From Vitis vinifera (Eukaryota > Streptophyta > Magnoliopsida > Vitales > Vitaceae), in NCBI RefSeq assembly GCF_030704535.1, contig NC_081820.1:21889001-21953000 (forward strand): a stretch of 64,000 nucleotides of DNA, read 5' to 3'. Numbering within the stretch: the first letter of the stretch is position 1; each line of letters starts with the position of its first letter. The notes beneath the pieces were generated by a model. That model ran no database searches. It saw only the letters and a list, made by a program, of their open reading frames with translations, and was not told where the DNA came from. The translations under genes and the position numbers were made by a program. Shown here piece after piece: positions 45,746 to 56,721 of this stretch.

Positions 45746-47494
45746 TTAAGAAGTTGAGTGAAGAAAGTCATTGCTCAAAATTGAGTCCACTAACTTTTTT
45801 AATTCTAAAATTGAGGTAAATGCATTTAGGCTTTTAAAAGAGATTTTTGGTGATTTTGTGTCAATAAAATGAACTAAACACACTTTCAAACTCATAATTT
45901 TATTAGATTATTATTGGTTTAAAAAGTTTAAATCCATAAAAAAAATACTAATGATAGTAATAATATTCATTATGTTGGAAAACACTTAAAAAAAAAAAAA
46001 AGAAATACAAATGAATTCTATAATTTATTTGGGAATTGTTTTTAGAAATAGTTTTTTATTCTTAAAAGTAGAAAACTGTTTTTCATATTTGAAAATATAA
46101 TTGATATTTTTTTGAAAATTTGTTATGTAAATTGAGTATTTTTGAGAATAGATTTTAATTATTTTTATTTTTTTTTCACTTGTAATTTAGTTTAAAAAAA
46201 AAACATAATTATGCTAATATAAAGCATGATTGAAAATAAAATACTACAAATAAAAATTATTTTTAAAAAATATTTAGAAACACATAAACAAGTTAAAAGA
46301 ATATTCCAATCCGACTTTTATTATAAAAATATTAAATAATTGTTTTTAAAAAATATTTTCAAACATATCTTACTCTCTCTATGACAAAAAGAAAAAAGAA
46401 AAAAGTCACATTGATATGAATATTAGAGTCTCGTCGTGTGATTTAAAAATAAATTTTTGTTTTTAAAAATAGAAACCGTTTTTATAAATTTTTAATACTG
46501 TTTTATGATTGTTTTTTGGAAACAATTTTTATACATAAAATTAAATAGAAGTCGATTTTTAAAGAATAAGTAGGAGTTGTTTCAACTTGTTTTTGTTTTT
46601 GTTTTTTTTTTTTTTAAATATGAGTTTATTTGATCATATTTTTTTAAACTTGTTTTTAAAAACTATTTTTAAGTTAAAAAATAAAAAATATTTTTTAAAA
46701 AACATGACCAAACACACCCTTATATTCCAAAAACCTCACTTTGTGCATGTTTAAAAACATGAAAAATAAATTAGAAAGAAATAAACAATTAGATAGGGTG
46801 AAAATAGTAATATTACAAATCTTGGAAACACTTAGAAGAAAAATCAAAGGAGTGGGCCTCATAATTACACTTGATTTGAAAATTCAGACAATAAGTGATG
46901 ATATTAGGTGGCACCACGGCAGGAATAAATGGCCAGGGAATAAATAGAAACTTATTCATATTATTTTATCATGTAAAATTATAAAAGTTGGTTTTCTTTC
47001 AATGAAAGGCTGTGTCGTGGCCCCATCTGAATGGCTTGTCAGTCAACTACAAAAGGGCGATTTCTTTCTTTTACTTATTTTCCCCTCTTTTTTAGGCCAT
47101 CCAGCCAGAAAATCATGTCAGGGAGGAAAAAAGGTACCGGACATGATTTTATGGGTCCAGCTCAAAAAAACAAAAGAAAAAATTCTCTTGATTACCTTTG
47201 TGTTCCTTTACTAGGTAGATTTTAATTTAAGATTGAGGATCTCTCCCTTCCTTCCCCGATTCATATTGGCATTGAAAAGTGACATCAATTATAACATCAT
47301 CTATATGTATAAATTTAGTCTTATTAGCTTAATTTAACTTTTACATTGTTATTTTATCTCTCGATTCAATTATTTCGTATTTTTATCTTATTTATTTATA
47401 TTTTGATTCTATCTATTTTAAAATTATTTAATTAAAATAAATAAAATAAATTTAAAATAATATATAAAAATAATTCATGGGCTTTAAAATCATG

Positions 47495-47782
47495 TTTGAT
47501 TTTCAAAAAGTATTAAAAAAATAATAAGAAAAATGATTTTTTTTATATTTAATTTTATTATATAAAATCAAATATAATTAAAATTAATAAAAGACTTATA
47601 TATTTTAAAATTTTAATCTTACATAAAAGGAATTTATTAACTTTAAATTTATTTATTTATTTATTTTTTTAAGAAACTAAGCATAACTTAAATTTATTTT
47701 CTTTTTATTTTTCTTCACTTTTTATCAGTGTTTTCTTTTTATCGGATTTCCCCCCACATTTTCTAAGTAAGCAAACATGGCA
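47495..47782. repeat. MITE-like repeat, family B copy
   Basis: It contains tttgattttcaaaaagtatt, aataagaaaaatgatttt, aaaattaataaaagacttatatatttt and a final ttttctaagtaagcaaacatgg, in the same order as the copy at 45426-45745. Confidence 0.5.
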
Positions 47783-50700
47783 AAAATGTTTGCTTTTCAT
47801 ATTGAAAAGTGGGTCATGGGAAGAATGTCGTCATAACACATGCACTTGAATAATGGAAAATATCATATTTCAAAGTTACCTTAGCTCATCATGTTATCAC
47901 ACGAATCATCCAAGCAATTCTTCAAACTGTAATATGCCGTATATAAAATTCACTTATTTGCGGAAGTGGATTGCCACTTCATATTCTTGCTAATTAAGCA
48001 ACCAGATAGTCCACATGACATTATATGTGGCATTTTTTTTTGGATGAAAAAGAAAAGGACAAAAAAATCCAAGAGATCCAAATATGCCCTAATACCTAAA
48101 GTAGTGTTTAATCATCGTCATATTGGAATGTACATGCCTTGCATTTAAGAGAAATGAATAGAAATAATATAAAAAATACCTTTTTTTCCATGATAATATG
48201 AAGTTATTATCGCTTCCCTATATGCGGTGTTAACGAGTGATAGTTGTTTCAAGATATAATCCCAATTATCGGCTCGGAGCAATGTCTCTTTTATAAGTAC
48301 GTTCGAAAGAAAACTTTAAGAAGAAAAAAATATTCATAATATTTTATTAGTGTATTTTTTTTTTGAAAAATGAAAAGGCTTTAAAGGAATAAAAAATTGA
48401 GAGTTGTTTGAGTCTTGATCATCATGATCAACATCATAAAATCTCATAAATAACAATAAAATTCATAATATCACACATTACAAAAGTATAAGTCATTTAT
48501 TGTCTTTTACATATACAATAATAAAAGATATAATATTAAGAATTCAACCTCTTCCATTTTTGTAAAAGAAAGTTTTAAACTTTATAATTTTGAATAAAAT
48601 CTTATAGGTATGTGCTACTTAGGAGGTTTGATCACCAAGTACATTGTTTTTAGACTTAAAGAGTGTTTGTCTTCTATTTTTGTGGGTATAGGATTGAAAT
48701 CCATTCTTGAATATAAGTTAGTGATAAGTGTATTTAGTGACTAAATGTAGTAATGATAATTAAATGAGTGTTTCTTTGGTTACTTTATCTATTTTACTCT
48801 TAATACGACGAGTTTGAAATAAATATAATTGAGTTTGAGAAATTTTATAAACTCAAGTATGACTTTATCCCACTCATCCCATATATATAAATTATTTTAA
48901 TGATTATTTTTTCATTTTTTGATTTATTGAAATATTATTTTTTATAAGAATAAATTATAAATATTTATTATTTATTTTTAATATAATTTAAAATGTTAAA
49001 AGTAAAAAAAAAATTCAAAAAATAAACTAGGGGTGGATATGAGAATTTTTTTTTTTTTTTTTTTTTTACATTATGGCCCATATATATATTTTTTTAACAA
49101 AATGAAAATAAATATAAATAAATGGAAAGGAGTTATATTATGCATCATCTCAAGTAGGGATGTTTTTTCATATATGATGGAAATATTGATTTATATTCAT
49201 TGATATGTGCCTTTCAATGAGATTTTATGTTATATGCCTAGTTATTTTCTCACTAGAAAGGACATGTATTGTGAACGATGAATGGATAGTGAATAAGTAG
49301 TATGATAAGTCATTTGCAAGGTACCCATTGTCATTGCATTTTTTTGGTCTTATGTTTCTCCTAAACTTACACAACTTATACCCATGTATGTATTGCATGT
49401 CTTTCATCCCCTCCATCTACTGTACATATGCCATCAAATTATCACATCAACGATGATATATTTGATGTGGGGTCAATTTGTTCAAATCCTCGATTCACCT
49501 TGTCCAAACTAAGGCCCGACTAGGGATCATGGATTTGTTTGGTGTTCGTTCTGCCCCCTCCATGATTGATAGGGCTTGAGAAGAAGATAAATGGATGAAG
49601 GGTGGATACACCTATTCCATTGTCATCTCTAGGCCCAAGTCATGAGAAGAAACAAGCAACACTTAAGCCCAAATTGAGTTAAATTCAAATTTAATCTAAA
49701 ACTCAAATTGAGGGAGTATTTAGTAAATTAATTTAATGACTTAATATGACTTAATGATATAATTTAAGTTATTCAATAAATTAAACATATTTAATAAAAT
49801 AATATAACATCATAACTTAAAATCAAAAATAAATTTGAGTATTAAATTAAGATAGTTAATTTGTTCTTAGTTTTGAATATCTTTTACCTTCTTTATGTAA
49901 ATATATTTTACAACTATCACTCATCTTTTATAGTAAATATTTTTGTAATTATCTTATATTTCTACCATACTTTAAATATGAATTTTTAATAAATAAATAA
50001 ATTAATTAAAATTAGTAAAAATATAAATTGATGTTAAAATTAATGAGGATAAATATATTAATTTGATTATTTGAATAAAATTTAAGTTAATTTTACCAAA
50101 TAACGGTAATACTTAAAATAAAAAATAAATAATAAGTTTTAAATTAATAATTTAAGAATAATTTAACTTAATGTAGGAGAACCTATTTTCCTAAATGCCG
50201 TGACACCGACCATTGACTTGTAATTCAAGAACTTTATTTTCTTAAATGCAATGACATCGACCATTAACTTGCAGCTCAAGAACTTTTTAGGTTCGCCAAA
50301 ATAAGACTTGAATTCAAACTTAATATAAGAGAACTTGTCCTCCTAAGTACAATAGAGTTCTTCCTTGGAAGTTGTTTAATTAGGAAAGTTCGTTTACCTA
50401 CCTTCGGCTCACGATATATTTTACTTTATTTTACTTGTAGAGATTTGCCCTTTAAAACATTATCTAAGTTGAAGGCCACCTCTAGAAGTCTAGATTGCAA
50501 GGTTGGCCCAATAGTTTGCTTAAACTAATTAGTTAAAACATTAAAAATATTATTGATAAAATAAATTATTATTATTATAATATTAAAATTGATAGTAGAT
50601 TATAAAGCAAATCATGATCATCTTAAAAAAAAAAAAGTTAAATTTTATAAATTTTATATTTATTGAAGTTTGCAAGATTTGAGCCCAATATCATATCAAG

Positions 50701-50897
50701 CTAAATAAATTTTGGATAGTTTGAAAATGAAATATAAATTGCAGAGAGATGACTTGAATATACAAAACCTCTTTGTTTCTTGTCAAACTAAACCCTAATA
50801 CTGTGTTAAACTAGGTAAAGCAAAATATGCTTGTAAGAATTTAGATGATTTTAATTGGGATGGTTATCCATTAGTTTCATAAATGTAATGAAATAGT

Positions 50898-51260
50898 TAG
50901 GGCTTGTTTGAAAACATTTCCGTGTTTTTTAGAATAAAAAAACGATAAAAACAAATTTGATAATAAAAACTGTTTTCTATTTTATGTTTTTCATTCTTAA
51001 AAATAAAAATAGAGTGTTTTTAAATTTTTTTTAGGTGTTTTAATTTATTTTCTAAGAACTGTTTAAAAAAATAATTATACAAATATATAAAATAATTAAA
51101 AATAAAACATTATATATAAATATTATTTTTAAGACATATTTTAAAATATTAAAAATAGGTTATAAACTTTTCATGTTCTCAAATAATTTTTTTTTCTACA
51201 AAACATAAGAAAAAAAACTGTTATCAAAATTTATTTTTTAAAACAATGATCAAACATGAT
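50898..51260. repeat. Dispersed AT-rich MITE-like repeat, family C copy
   Basis: From gggcttgtttgaaaacattt to aacaatgatcaaacatg, the interior holds attaaaaataaaacattatatataaatattatttttaa, also present in the 23.6-kb and 46-kb segments. The ends are loosely inverted. It is a non-coding relic. Confidence 0.5.
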
Positions 51261-51823
51261 ATAAAACTCCACCTTCAAATTCATTCTATTTTTATTTTCA
51301 TAATTTTATTGTTTGGCTAATGAGAAAGGTACTTTTCATTCATGTTAAAATTATCTTTTATAAAGATGATTTCGGTACATACTAATAAATTATGTTGATA
51401 CTAAAATTTTATTTAAAAATTATTTTATTTTAAATATAAAAATCAAAATATTTATAAAGTAATATTACTTTTTAAATGTCATATTATTTAAATGAAAAAA
51501 AGGCCGTAACTGTGGACTATCAAAAGATGAGAAACAGTGGAAACACTCGATCTAGTTGTCATGCGACAACTCCTCATGTCCCCTCCACCTTCACTTAAAA
51601 CAAAGGGCAAAAAGGAACCGCACCTTCACGAGATTCCACCTCTGCTCTCTCTCTCTCCCTCCTTTCACTCTCCTCTCTGACTCTCACCTCCGTATCAGTT
51701 ATCACTCTCTTTTCGTCACTTTTCTGATCACCTTTTTCCACCTCCTCCGCCGATCTTATTCCTAAGCTTTCCGTAATTAAGAAGCCTAAACTCCTAAACT
51801 CGCACCAGTACTACCGTTGCTGC

Positions 51824-51880
51824 ATGCTGCAGTTGAGAGAGACGGTACGGTGGTTGCGGAGGCCAGAACGAGTATGCTGA
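51824..51880 (+). other. Upstream open reading frame overlapping the glycosyltransferase start
   Basis: An ATG at 51824 opens an 18-codon frame ending in TGA at 51878-51880, in a different frame from the main ATG at 51874-51876, which it overlaps. It lies just after the CT-rich probable leader. If transcription begins upstream of 51824 it would be met first by scanning ribosomes. Whether it is in the mRNA cannot be seen from sequence alone. Confidence 0.55.
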
Positions 51881-54514
51881 AATTTCAGAGGTATTTTCTG
51901 CACGGATCCGGCTACTTTCGGCATTTCTCCGACAGCATATGGCGGCCATTTATGAAAGCTCCTGCAAGATCCTCTGCTATCCTCTTTTTTTTCCTCTTCC
52001 TCTTCATTGGCGCGTTTCTCTCCACGCGCCTCCTCGACTCCGCCACGGTGAGTGCTACTATCATCACTCAATTCCAAATTGTAGTCTCCTGGAGTGAAAC
52101 GACGGTGGAAGGTCGGCGTTTGCCATGGTAAACGACGTCGTTTTAGCGTAGGTTGTTGATGCGGAAATTGTAGGTCCAAAGTCGTAGCACATAAGGCATG
52201 AGTGTCGGTTACCCGTGTTTTTCTTTTTCCTTTTTTGTAATTACTTGAACACGTGGCGGTAGGTGAGACCATGCATGTCCATCCTTGGCCTTTGGTGGTG
52301 TCGTATACTCGTAGGAAATTTAGACTTTCCCACCACCTTTTTCAATCGATTATTATTAAATTTATGTAAATATTTTTCTTTAATGAATCAATACTCTAAT
52401 ATAAATCTAAATTTATTTCGATTAAATAATTTATAAATATATAAATTTCTTATTTATTATTTTTCAGATTTTTTATATTCAAATTAAATATGAAAAAAAT
52501 TATTTTTTTAGTTAAAATATTTAGTGAGTATACAATAATTCAAACACATAGTTTAAAGAAATAGAAACTGAAAATCATTTAAGATAAAATAATATATAAC
52601 ATTTTTAATTATTTTTAGTTAAATGCAGTAAATTTGATTTTTTACCAATACATGAATTGGCGTTTGTACCGTAATGGTATTGACCGTTACTGACATGTCA
52701 CTTCGCGGTTTATATTACTTGCAGTCCCTTCCTACCACGTCAGTTGAAAAGCCCATCCTACCGACCGGGACAGCTCATAAGCCCTTCAAAATCCCGAAAA
52801 AGCCCCCAGTGAAAATTGAATATCCTTTAAACTGCTCGGCCGGTAATCTCACACGGACCTGCCCGCGAAACTACCCCACAGCCTTTTCCCCAGAAGATCC
52901 TGACCGTCCATCACCGCCAGAATGTCCACACTACTTCCGTTGGATTTACGGGGATCTACGGCCATGGATGAAGAGCGGGATCACAAGGGAGATGGTGGAG
53001 AGGGCCAAAAGGACTGCTACTTTCAAATTGGTGATTTTGAATGGAAGGGCTTACGTGGAGAAATATCAGAGGGCGTTTCAGACGAGAGATGTCTTCACGC
53101 TGTGGGGGATCCTACAGTTGTTAAGGAGGTACCCTGGGAAAGTGCCTGATTTGGAGTTGATGTTTGATTGCGTTGACTGGCCAGTCATTCAATCGAATGA
53201 GTATCGTGGGCCCAACGCCACAGCTCCACCACCGTTGTTTCGGTATTGTGGGGATGACGCCACGTTGGATATCGTCTTTCCTGATTGGTCATTCTGGGGC
53301 TGGTAAGGGTTTTAATTTTTAATATATATTGATTGGGTACTCTGAAAAATTTCTTTTTAGCTACATGGTTCAGTACTTATAGATACACTCATGAATTGGA
53401 TTATAGGCCAGAAATCAATATAAAGCCATGGGAATCATTGTTGAAGGACCTAAAAGAAGGCAACAAGAGGAGCAGGTGGATGGAAAGGGAGCCCTATGCT
53501 TACTGGAAGGGAAATCCAGCTGTTGCTGCAACCAGGCTAGACCTCCTCAAATGTAATGTTTCAGATAAACAGGACTGGAATGCCCGAGTTTATACCCAGG
53601 TAGCCACTTATGTTTATCGTTAGTTTCACCTTTGATAAAGACTGCATGCCTCACCAACTAAACTGCATAAAAGCAAAAATCAGTTTTCGGTTTTGCATCT
53701 TATGTAGGATTGGATTCTAGAATCACAAGAAGGTTACAAACAATCGGATTTAGCAAGCCAATGCATTCATAGGTAAAACATCTTTCTTTTTTCATTGATC
53801 TTATGTTATAGTCCCACTTTATTTTAACACATGTTCCACTGTTTATATAGGTATAAAATTTATATTGAAGGATCTGCATGGTCTGTAAGCCAAAAGTACA
53901 TTCTTGCCTGCGATTCTGTTACCTTACTAGTAAAGCCTCATTACTACGATTTCTTCACGAGGAGTTTGATGCCGGTGCACCACTATTGGCCCATAAGGGA
54001 GGATGACAAGTGCAGATCAATTAAGTTTGCTGTTGACTGGGGCAACCGCCATAAGCAGAAGGTATGCAGAAGCTTCAATCATGTATGAAATAATCTAGGG
54101 TATAACACTTTTCATCCACTGATATCTTACATTAATTTTGTTATTGATTTATAATAGGCACAGTCCATTGGGAAGGCAGCCAGTGATTTCATCCAAGAGG
54201 ACTTGAAGATGGACAACGTGTATGACTACATGTTTCATCTTTTAAATGAATATGCTAAGCTGTTGAAGTTCAAGCCCACTGTGCCTGAAAAAGCTGTGGA
54301 GCTATGTTCAGAGAGAATGGGTTGTGGTGCAGAAGGATTAAAGAAGAAGTTTATGATGGAATCCATGGTGAAGTATCCCATGGATGCAAGCCCATGCACC
54401 ATGCCTCCCCCCTTCAGTCCTCTAGAGCTTCAAACTTTTCTCAACAGAAAAGTAAATTCAATAAAACAAGTGGAGGCCTGGGAGAAGAAATTTTGGGAGA
54501 ATCAAAATACATAG
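51874..54514 (+). CDS. O-glucosyltransferase rumi-like protein (CAP10 / DUF821, GT90 family), 6 exons
   Basis: Exons: 51874-52047, 52725-53302, 53407-53599, 53708-53772, 53851-54061 and 54158-54514, 525 residues. All junctions are GT/AG and keep frame. Residues 35-50 (AILFFFLFLFIGAFLS) form a single membrane anchor near the N-terminus, giving a type II Golgi or ER topology. The CAP10 catalytic region follows, with CPHYFRWIYGDLRPW, LMFDCVDWPVI, TLDIVFPDWSFWGWPEI, YAYWKGNPAVAATR, KYILACDSVTLLVKP and MPVHHYWPI, the conserved family landmarks. The paralogous animal protein rumi adds glucose to EGF repeats; plant members are cell-wall-associated xylosyl- or glucosyltransferase candidates, so the acceptor is not known. 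Asn-linked glycosylation sites (NCS, NLT, NAT, NVS) fit a lumenal domain. The gene appears intact; no ER retention signal is seen at the end (NQNT). Confidence 0.93.
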
Positions 54515-55800
54515 ACATTTTCTCTTAATTTTGCTCATAATCACGATCAACATATATAATGTTTATGATATATATGAGACAAATGTATTTAGCCTCGATG
54601 GAATGATCCCCTGGTCAATACAACATTTTTATTTTGTTTTGTTTTGTTTTTTTTTTTTTTTTAATTCACCATTTAGATCTATTGTTGTTTCCCACGGCCA
54701 TGGTTGGAGAAATCCGAAAGATGACTCTGCCCTTGTTCCACTGCCTACAGCTTGCATAGGAGAAATCTCAATGCATAAGAATAAGGCCTTGTTTGGCTGC
54801 TGGTCTTGGACGCCTATCCTCAATGGCTAGGGGATGATGATCTTCTTCTCAATCCAACAATTGAAAAGTCAAGTTTTGAGAGTTTTGGAAGCGGGAAGAC
54901 AAAAACTTAAAACTGTTTTTAATATGGTATTTATAAGATACAAATACCTAATGAACTCAAACTAGAATTTCCAAATCAGTGAACTAAATGACTACTAAAA
55001 AATAATTTGCATGTGACAATATCGAAGAAAATCCTTAATTTATCTTTCAAATTTAAGTTAAATGATGGGTGCAAAATTAAGAATTAGCCATTAAGTCATC
55101 AGTCATCAGAAGTTTGTCTCCATGCGTATATTAGGAGCATCTTAAAAGAGATGGTTTTGGCCCTGAGATTGAGAAAGCTCTAGCTTTCTGATGGTTAATT
55201 TTGTTTGAGGTGCTCCAAAACCAATAATGAAAGCAAAAACCATCAAGGAAAATGGTTTTTAATTTATTATAAAACCTAGTAAAAAAATAATATATAATTA
55301 AATTAATTAGAGACATATTTTATAATTTATTTTTTATATAGAAGAGTTAGAATAAATGAAATAAATTTGAAATATCATACAAAATAATTTATTGATTTTA
55401 AATGTCATTTTTATTTTAAATTACTCTTTATATAGAAGAATTAAAATAAATGAAATAAATTTGAAATATCATATACAAATAATTTATTAATTTTAAATAT
55501 CATTTTTATTTGAATGTATAATTAAATTAATTAGATACATATATTTTATAATTTACTCTTTATATGGAAGAGTTAGAATAAATGAAATAAATTTGAAATA
55601 TCATACAAAAATAATTTATTGATCCTTAAATATCATTTTTTTTTCTTTTACCTGTTTTTCTTGCAATCTTTGCTCCCTAATTTTTTCATGAATTTTTCTC
55701 TCAAACTTAACATAAAAGTAGATGTGTATCATGAACTTATAATGCATCCTTGCAAATTTATATTGCATAGTAGAGATAACAAGATTTTCTTTTGTTGCTG

Positions 55801-55849
<49 letters not shown>
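54515..55849. other. Spacer with family B-like triplication and a long (TA)n
   Basis: The first 300 bases are the likely 3' UTR of the glycosyltransferase. At about 55300-55640 three diverged copies of a ttataattta(c/t)tctttatat(a/g)gaagag(t/a)ta(g/a)aataaatgaaataaatttgaaata block follow each other at roughly 110-120-bp spacing. A (ta) repeat of about 46 bases is at 55803-55848. An isolated copy of the tttgtctccatgcgt motif seen in the 61-kb array is at about 55113. No gene is seen. Confidence 0.6.
55803..55848. repeat. (TA)n microsatellite
   Basis: About 23 consecutive TA dinucleotides, directly before the left copy of the repeat that brackets the receptor-like protein gene. Likely length-polymorphic. 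Confidence 0.95.
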
Positions 55850-56325
55850 CTAAGATGGATGGTGGTGCTTTATCCCCATCACCATTGAAGTATTTATACA
55901 AGTGGCCGGGACTTGGGAGGAGCACAAGCTTTTCAAAGCAAAGGAAATCTCTTTCAGATATTAAATAATCGAAGTAAAGAGAGATCTTGATCACAAGTCT
56001 TGAAAGCTTGTTTCCATGCGTTTACCCCCTGGTCTAAGTCCACATGTTTGGACGGTGTCCAACTAAGACCACATGTTTGAATGGTGTTCAATTAATTGCT
56101 TTACTTTATTGTTGCCTTCGAGTGGCAGTCCATTTGGACAAATTCAAAGGAGCCTTACGTTTTTGCCTTACATTTATGTCATGGAGGATGTAGAAAATGC
56201 ATCAAAGTCATTGATATCGGAGGAAAATCATCTTCCATGAAATAATAAAATATTGGTTAAAAGAAAAAACTGATCTTTGTGTTATCTGGAATTTTGACTG
56301 CACAAACATGAGAGCCCTTGCAATG
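55850..56325. repeat. Left copy of the repeat bracketing the RLP gene
   Basis: This block (taagatgg...ggtggtgcttta, catcaccattgaa, gcacaagctttt, ctttcagatattaaat, gtctaagtccaca, aatgcatcaaagtcattgatat, gaggaaaatcat) is repeated in the same order and orientation at 60135-60697, 4.3 kb away. It forms the upstream region of the receptor-like protein gene. Confidence 0.85.
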
Positions 56326-56721
56326 ATTGTTATTTGTTGAAAGATGTTTCAAATTTCTACTTTGCATAAATATTTTTTTTGTAAAAAATATTTTTTTATA
56401 CTCATATCTCACTGTAATATTAGATTTTAATATCAAATAAATAAAAATGTTAACAATATATTTATTAATATTTTAGATTATGAAAAAAAAAAGTTATGAA
56501 ATAAAGATGAACGTGTAAATATCGTACCCAGTGCATAAAAAATGAGAGGATGTATGGGAGACACGTAGGGGAGAAATAAACTGCATTTGGTTTTGACATC
56601 CCTAATATTTTTTTGTAATACAGTGGAAGGAATCTAACTTTTGGATTGCTTTATATCCGCTGGCGCAGCAATGTACGTATTTCTTCTTTGAACTCTTCCT
56701 CTACTGGGTTGTTCAGAAGTC

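Larger units (their letters stand above)
44373..51873. other. 7.5-kb gene-free AT-rich region with dispersed repeats
   Basis: The interval runs from the HIPP promoter to the glycosyltransferase leader. It contains family B (45426-45745, 47495-47782) and family C (about 46030-46720, 50898-51260) repeats and long A/T homopolymers. A 138-codon minus-strand open frame at 44761-45177 lacks domain resemblance. A GC-richer pocket at 46990-47215 has short overlapping open frames of no recognisable product. The last 250 bases (51600-51823) are CT-rich, typical of a plant 5' leader. Confidence 0.55.

Noticed and set aside
51817-51873. Longer N-terminus for the glycosyltransferase beginning at 51817
   Set aside because: The codon there is TTG, and the first in-frame ATG is at 51874. 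The upstream ATG at 51824 is in another frame.
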